DNA of 64,000 nt from Nostoc sp. S4 (lineage in GTDB: Bacteria; Cyanobacteriota; Cyanobacteriia; Cyanobacteriales; Nostocaceae): NCBI GenBank assembly GCA_029379225.1, contig JAQYWR010000023.1, positions 54,432 through 118,431 on the forward strand. The letters are read 5' to 3'. This document shows, piece after piece, positions 59,693 to 64,000 of the stretch. How positions within the stretch are numbered: position 1 is the first letter of the stretch; each line of letters starts with the position of its first letter. The position numbers and the translations under genes are program-made. Under the pieces are notes generated by a model. That model did not search any database. It saw nothing but the letters and a program-made list of their open reading frames with translations, and was not told the DNA's origin.

Positions 59693-60526
59693 ATGTTGCA
59701 ATATCGTCCTCATACTACAGTTGTTTTAGCAATGAGTATAGATGGCAAGATAGCAGATTTTGAGCGATCGCCTGCTCGGTTTGGTTCAAGGGCTGATAAA
59801 GCACACTTAGAAAAACAAATCGCTGCCTCTGATGCCGTTTTATTCGGTGCTGGTACTGTCGCCGCCTACGGAACCACACTTACCGTAACAGATCCAACTT
59901 TACTGCAACATCGGGCACAAGGGGTTAAGCCCCCTCAGCCAGTTCATATAGTGATTACACGCTCTGGAAACCTGAATCCGGAAATTAAGTTTTTTAAACA
60001 ACCAGTTAAACGCTGGTTACTTACGACAACAGCAGGAGCAGTTTCTTGGAACGCAGACCAAAAGATATCACGCTACCCGTTTCAATTGGATCGAGACCAA
60101 CATGGTGCTGGCTTGCCAAAAGAGCAGCAGTTGGAACAACTCTTTGAACTAGAGGAAATTGTTGCTTCTCAAACCTCTGCACAGGAGTCTCCTCGAGAAT
60201 TTGAGCAGATTATGGTTTTTGAAACACCAACGGGAGAAATTGATATCCTCGCAGCATTGAAGTATCTAGCCACTATACATATAACACGCTTGGTGGTTTT
60301 GGGTGGAGGTAAATTAGTAGCTTCCTTGCTGGAATTAGATTTAATCGATGAATTATGGTTGACTGTCTGTCCGCTGATTTTAGGTGGCACTACCGCACCC
60401 ACGCCTGTAGATGGTAAAGGATTTTTATCACATTTAGCTCCGAAATTGCAACTTTTAGAAATTCATCAAGTTGAGCAAGAAGTGTTTTTGCACTATCGTC
60501 TGCAACAACAAGCTTTCTTAGATTAG
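59693..60526 (+). CDS. RibD C-terminal domain (pyrimidine reductase-like) protein
   Basis: 277 residues with the reductase half of RibD only: VVLAMSIDGKIAD near the start, ASDAVLFGAGTVAAYGTTLTV, and the late motif LVVLGGGKLVASLLELDLIDELWLTVCPLILGG. The deaminase domain is absent. In plants and cyanobacteria, stand-alone reductases act in riboflavin synthesis; this one may reduce the deaminated pyrimidine or a related substrate (inference). The ribH gene is 53 kb away. Confidence 0.88.
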   Translation: MLQYRPHTTVVLAMSIDGKIADFERSPARFGSRADKAHLEKQIAASDAVLFGAGTVAAYGTTLTVTDPTLLQHRAQGVKPPQPVHIVITRSGNLNPEIKFFKQPVKRWLLTTTAGAVSWNADQKISRYPFQLDRDQHGAGLPKEQQLEQLFELEEIVASQTSAQESPREFEQIMVFETPTGEIDILAALKYLATIHITRLVVLGGGKLVASLLELDLIDELWLTVCPLILGGTTAPTPVDGKGFLSHLAPKLQLLEIHQVEQEVFLHYRLQQQAFLD

Positions 60527-60690
60527 GCTAAGTAAGGGACTGGGGATTAGGGCTTAGAGACTAGGGATTAGGGATTAGTTTTTTTATACTTAATACCCAA
60601 TACCCAGTCTCCAGTCCCCATTACCCCTTATCCCCAGAGGTGGCCTACCTTCCCCAGTCCCTAGTCCCCACTCGCTTAACAACCCACACA

Positions 60691-61875
60691 ATGGTGGAAC
60701 AACTCAAGCCCCGTTATTCTGTTCTTTGGTCGGACAAAATCGCCGAAGTACCCAAAAATACCTGGAACGCTTTGGCAATGCCACTCAAAACGCCTTTTTT
60801 AGAGTGGGAGTGGCTGAATAATCTCGAAACTTCCCAAAGTGTTACGGCTAAAACTGGTTGGTTGCCAAATCATTTGACATTGTGGCGAGATAGAACACTC
60901 ATTGCTGCCGCCCCACTTTATCTTAAAGGACATAGTTCTGGTGAATTTGTTTTCGACCACCAATGGGCAGAATTAGCCGATCGCATAGGCATACGGTATT
61001 ATCCTAAGTTGCTGGGAATGACACCGTTTACCCCCGCTGAAGGTTATCGATTTTTAATTGCTCCAGGAGAAGATGAGAATGAAATTACAGCAATAATGGT
61101 GCATGAAATTGACACTTTCTGTGCTAAAAATCGAATTTCTGGCTGTCATTTTCTTTTCGTCGATCCCCAATGGCGTCCCGTGTTAGAACAGCATGGCTTT
61201 ACAAGTTGGCTGCACCACAGCTACATCTGGGAAAATTCTGGTTTTAAAACTTTTGACGACTACTTGCAAGTGTTTAACGCCAATCAGCGTCGCAATATCA
61301 AGCGGGAACGTAAAGCTGTGGAAAAGGCAGGTTTACGATTGCAGCCGTTGACTGGGGATGAAATTTCTCAGTCTTGCTTTCGTTTGATGTATCAGTTTTA
61401 TGCTGACACCTGTGATAAATTTGGCTGGTGGGGTAGCAAGTATCTTACGCAAAGGTTTTTTGAGCAGCTACAGACTGATTATCGCCATCGAGTTTTGTTA
61501 TTTGCTGCATATAGCGAGCAAGATAATTCTCATGCTTTAGGAATGTCTTTTTGTTTGTTTAAAGCTGACAAACTCTATGGACGCTATTGGGGTAGTTTTC
61601 AAGATATAGATTGCTTGCATTTTGATGCTTGCTATTATGCGCCGATTGAGTGGGCGATCGCTAATGGAATCCAAATTTTTGACCCTGGCGCTGGTGGACG
61701 CCACAAAAAACGACGCGGTTTCCCAGCTATGCCCAATCACAGTCTGCACCGCTTTTACAATAATCGTTTAGGACAAATCATTCGCCCCTATCTTAAAGAA
61801 GTAAATCAACTCCAACAGCAAGAGATTGAGGCAATTAATGCAGAGTTGCCATTCAGTAACCGAGGAGATTCTTAA
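60691..61875 (+). CDS. GNAT / FemAB-like acyltransferase (DUF482, peptidogalycan-type)
   Basis: 394 residues. PF04339-type proteins have a GNAT fold and are named after a proposed role in cell-wall sugar-peptide synthesis; the reaction is unproven. Typical segments are TPFLEWEWLNNLETS near residue 35, NANQRRNIKRERK, FYADTCDKFGWWGSKYL and the C-terminal DPGAGGRHKKRRGF. The ATG at 60691 (MVEQLKPRYSV) was chosen; an upstream GTG would translate a repeat of the CCCCAGTC type. A hairpin terminator follows at 61921. Confidence 0.88.
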   Translation: MVEQLKPRYSVLWSDKIAEVPKNTWNALAMPLKTPFLEWEWLNNLETSQSVTAKTGWLPNHLTLWRDRTLIAAAPLYLKGHSSGEFVFDHQWAELADRIGIRYYPKLLGMTPFTPAEGYRFLIAPGEDENEITAIMVHEIDTFCAKNRISGCHFLFVDPQWRPVLEQHGFTSWLHHSYIWENSGFKTFDDYLQVFNANQRRNIKRERKAVEKAGLRLQPLTGDEISQSCFRLMYQFYADTCDKFGWWGSKYLTQRFFEQLQTDYRHRVLLFAAYSEQDNSHALGMSFCLFKADKLYGRYWGSFQDIDCLHFDACYYAPIEWAIANGIQIFDPGAGGRHKKRRGFPAMPNHSLHRFYNNRLGQIIRPYLKEVNQLQQQEIEAINAELPFSNRGDS

Positions 61876-61920
61876 ATAATTCAAAGTCCGTCTCAATGAA
61901 CTTTGTACACCATCAGACAT

Positions 61921-61945
61921 GAAAGTAGGATTTTCTCCTACTTTC
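61921..61945 (+). terminator. hairpin after the GNAT gene
   Basis: GAAAGTAGGA and TCCTACTTTC pair perfectly around TTTTC. There is only a weak T-run after it, so it may be bidirectional or a processing hairpin. Confidence 0.7.
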
Positions 61946-62026
61946 TACTTACAACTCAGAGACTGAACAACGAATTACACTTGAGATAGAGTGTAAAAAC
62001 TCTTAAGAAAAAAATTTGTTTTAATA

Positions 62027-62416
62027 ATGTTTACCGATTTAATGGTTAAAGATTTAGCAGCAATTGACGAGCAACTTTCTCGTCGTCATATTGACCTCGA
62101 TCCTGGTGGATATTTCATTATTTATTTGGATAGGGACGCAGGGTTAATTTATGCCAAGCATTTTACAAATGTGATTGATGAGCGTGGTTTAGCAGTCGAT
62201 CCAGAAACGGGAAAAGTAATTCCCGCACGAGAAAAGGTAGAACGAACTCATACCACAGTTTTTAATGGCAGAACAGCGAAAGAACTTTGCGTGAAAATTT
62301 TTGAGGAAACTCAACCATGTCCAGTCACTCAATTAAATCATGCAGCTTATTTAGGTCGAGAATTTGTCCGGGCTGAAGTGGCTTTAGTTACAGAACAAGA
62401 GTATGTTCAAGATTAA
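62027..62416 (+). CDS. DUF4346-like protein
   Basis: 129 residues: MVKDLAAIDEQLSRRHIDLDPGGYFIIYLD, then HTTVFNGRTAKELCVKIFEE and LNHAAYLGREFVRAEVAL. It resembles the DUF4346 family found in cyanobacteria and archaea, sometimes fused to pterin-binding domains. No activity is known. The DPGGYF and AAYLGREL-type segments are the family marks. It is convergent with psb32. Confidence 0.8.
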   Translation: MFTDLMVKDLAAIDEQLSRRHIDLDPGGYFIIYLDRDAGLIYAKHFTNVIDERGLAVDPETGKVIPAREKVERTHTTVFNGRTAKELCVKIFEETQPCPVTQLNHAAYLGREFVRAEVALVTEQEYVQD

Positions 62417-62491
62417 AGTTTAAGTGAGGAGTTAAAAGTTAAGAGTGAGGAGTCAAAAATCCTAACTCCTAACTCAAAACTCCTAATTCTA

Positions 62492-63229
62492 CTACCCATT
62501 AGATGATGGCTGATTTATCAGATAGATATAGTAAGTCGCCATTGGAATAATAGTGGCGGCAATTAACAATCCGATTACCCAAGCAGTAGCGCTACCTTGG
62601 TCAGTTTCCTCTGCTTTCTTGAAGGTACCTTCTACCTGCACATTATCAGCTACTTCGGGGGGACCGGGATCGGGCTTGCCTGAGAGGACTGCAACGAGGC
62701 GATCGCTAGTATCTGTAAACGCTTGGTTGTATTTATTACCCTCTCTTAATGGTACACTCAAGGTTTCATTAGCTACACTCTGGGCAATAGAGTCTGTGAG
62801 TAAAGACTTAACCCGCTCCCCAGTGATAATGGCAGTGCCGTTAGTAGCTGTATCAAGAACCAATAAAGTTTGATTAGCTTGGGCTTGTTTTGTCGGAAAC
62901 CATTTTTTAAACAGTTCTTTAGTAAAACTTTCCGGTGTTTCCCCGTAATCAAAATGGCGAATAGTAACGATTCTGACTTCATTTCCAGTTTGCTTTGCCA
63001 AATCCTCGAAAGCGCTGCTAATCTTACCTTCATTCACACGACTGATAACGTCACCTTGATCTAAAACCCAGGTGTCATTCCCTGATGTGAGGTTAGGTAT
63101 CTGATACACACCCGTGGCTAAAGCAGGTGCAGTAAATAGCAAAGCTGCTAAAGTAACTGTCACCAATGGTAAAATTAGCCGGATAAAATGTTTTGGATTG
63201 CTAAATACTTGTTTGAGGAGATGTTTCAT
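62492..63229 (-). CDS. psb32: photosystem II repair protein Psb32 (TPM domain)
   Basis: 245 residues. A hydrophobic N-terminus ending APALATG is a signal peptide or anchor. A TPM domain follows (WVLDQGDVISRVNEGKISSAFEDLAKQTGNEVRIVTI to AQSVANETLSVPLREGNKYNQAF), and one membrane helix lies near the C-terminus (about 215-237). Psb32 in cyanobacteria and its plant counterpart protect PSII and speed its repair in strong light. The ATG at 63229 was chosen over one 10 residues upstream. Confidence 0.88.
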   Translation of the reverse strand: MKHLLKQVFSNPKHFIRLILPLVTVTLAALLFTAPALATGVYQIPNLTSGNDTWVLDQGDVISRVNEGKISSAFEDLAKQTGNEVRIVTIRHFDYGETPESFTKELFKKWFPTKQAQANQTLLVLDTATNGTAIITGERVKSLLTDSIAQSVANETLSVPLREGNKYNQAFTDTSDRLVAVLSGKPDPGPPEVADNVQVEGTFKKAEETDQGSATAWVIGLLIAATIIPMATYYIYLINQPSSNG

Positions 63230-63436
63230 CGTATTAACTCTCAGACGGGTTTGCACCAAAAATACTATAGAACCACTGTAAAAATCACTTAGTTCCGAGT
63301 TTTGTCCAATAACGAAGCTTCTGCTACTGCCAGCAGATATATATTTTACAAGATTTTTTACTGCACAAATTTGTTTTGAACAGGACTACAGGCATCAAAC
63401 TTGAGGCTAACCCACTGACTACTTACAAGAAATACC

Positions 63437-63471
63437 GCCCTTTCGGGAATTAACCCAAATGCTGAGGGCGG
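63437..63471. repeat. inverted repeat, stem CCGCCCT/AGGGCGG
   Basis: Seven paired bases around a 21-base loop, without a T-run. It lies in the 5' region of psb32 and may be a cruciform or part of a leader RNA. Confidence 0.4.
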
Positions 63472-63971
63472 AATTTGCAAACCATCTAGAAATGATATCG
63501 TATTATGGATATTTTTGGTATAATCAGCGTTATTTTTTTCATATCTGCAAGTAGTAGCTGCTACACCGATTGAAGGGTGATATCTGCATTTTTTATTTTT
63601 GACTAGAATCAAGAATTTGGCCTTACTGTATGAAAATTATCAATTAGTATCAAGCAGAAAAAGGCAAGACAACGCGTAGAACACAGTCTTTCCAGGCAGT
63701 TTCTACAATGCCAAAAACTCCTGCAACAGACTAGCTCCCCATAAGCAAGTACCATCACGAAGACAAGGCAGGCACTAACAAGATGTAGACCCGAAGGCGG
63801 TTTTCGCAGGGTAGCAACTGGGATGTAAAGAAAAATCTGTAATAATCATCCTGCATTTATGCAATAGCCAGTTAAAGAAGCGTAATTTTTGCATTTCACA
63901 TTTAAATTCAGCAATGCTAATAATTTTTTGAGAAATTGTCTAAGTTAACGTGAGTTCGACGGAACTAAAAA
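63472..63971. other. intergenic region at the window end
   Basis: No gene is recognised. A short minus-strand frame at 63358-63612 overlaps the inverted repeat and is not convincing. The stretch probably contains a long leader for the gene that starts at 63972. Confidence 0.4.
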
Positions 63972-64000
63972 ATGGCAGGAGGTAGTGCAGGTAAATCTTT
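63972..64000 (+). CDS. possible start of a gene cut by the window edge
   Basis: An ATG at 63972 opens MAGGSAGKSF and runs off the end. Only about ten codons are visible, too few to name a family; no strong ribosome site is seen just upstream. Confidence 0.3.

Noticed and set aside
63358..63612. 84-residue minus-strand frame upstream of psb32
   Set aside because: It spans the CCGCCCT inverted repeat and has no family resemblance.

Overview
The window is chromosomal DNA of a filamentous, heterocyst-type cyanobacterium (Nostoc/Anabaena-like). The evidence is chlorophyll synthase (chlG), psbZ and psb32; many GCGATCGC (HIP1) octamers; a cyanobacterial RNase P RNA with short tandem heptamer repeats inserted in it; and many dispersed short repeats between genes. 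Most of the sequence is ordinary chromosome: no phage, insertion sequence or CRISPR array was seen.

Layout. 1-9.6 kb: chlG, a small membrane protein, a decayed Uma2-type gene, a large DHH-CBS-tRNA nucleotidyltransferase fusion, psbZ, ribH, tRNA-Gly and a two-gene unit ending in a ProA-like protein that has lost the catalytic cysteine. 9.8-17.7 kb: a PhoD-type phosphatase, a giant TPR-CHAT protease-like protein with a small paralogue of its N-terminus beside it, and gloA. 18-23 kb: clpB, an isoaspartyl peptidase with a DUF2256 zinc-ribbon gene, and decayed gene remnants. 23.7-35.7 kb: a nitrogen/signalling block with an ammonium transporter, two histidine kinases, a single-domain response regulator and, convergent to them, a four-GAF kinase-like protein with a degenerate kinase core. 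35.9-38.9 kb: an epoxide hydrolase, pyrD and a membrane protein with a predicted C-terminal DNA-binding-like segment.

39.3-41.5 kb is the most notable region. A Ro60/TROVE gene (rsr) is flanked by three tRNA-mimicking RNAs, two just upstream and one just downstream. Each has a tRNA-like acceptor stem and T-arm, and the upstream two also have a D-arm. Each carries an inserted stem with a shared GGGTTATCG element. I interpret them as a family of bacterial Y RNAs (YrlA type) that partner with Ro60.

41.5-53.6 kb: a MacA/MacB-like export pair without its ATPase, a Coq4-like gene divergent from a TetR gene with a perfect 11-bp-arm palindrome between them, an AI-2E-type permease, an acetamidase/formamidase, a WecA/TagO-like phosphotransferase, CIRCE-controlled groEL without groES, corA and a hypothetical gene. 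53.7-64 kb: rnpB, rnc, a Gfo/Idh oxidoreductase with an in-frame repeat insertion, a cache-type histidine kinase, a RibD-C reductase, a GNAT/FemAB-like protein, a DUF4346-like protein and psb32.

Functions come from reading motifs and family resemblance. No database search or folding program was run. Secondary structures were paired by hand.
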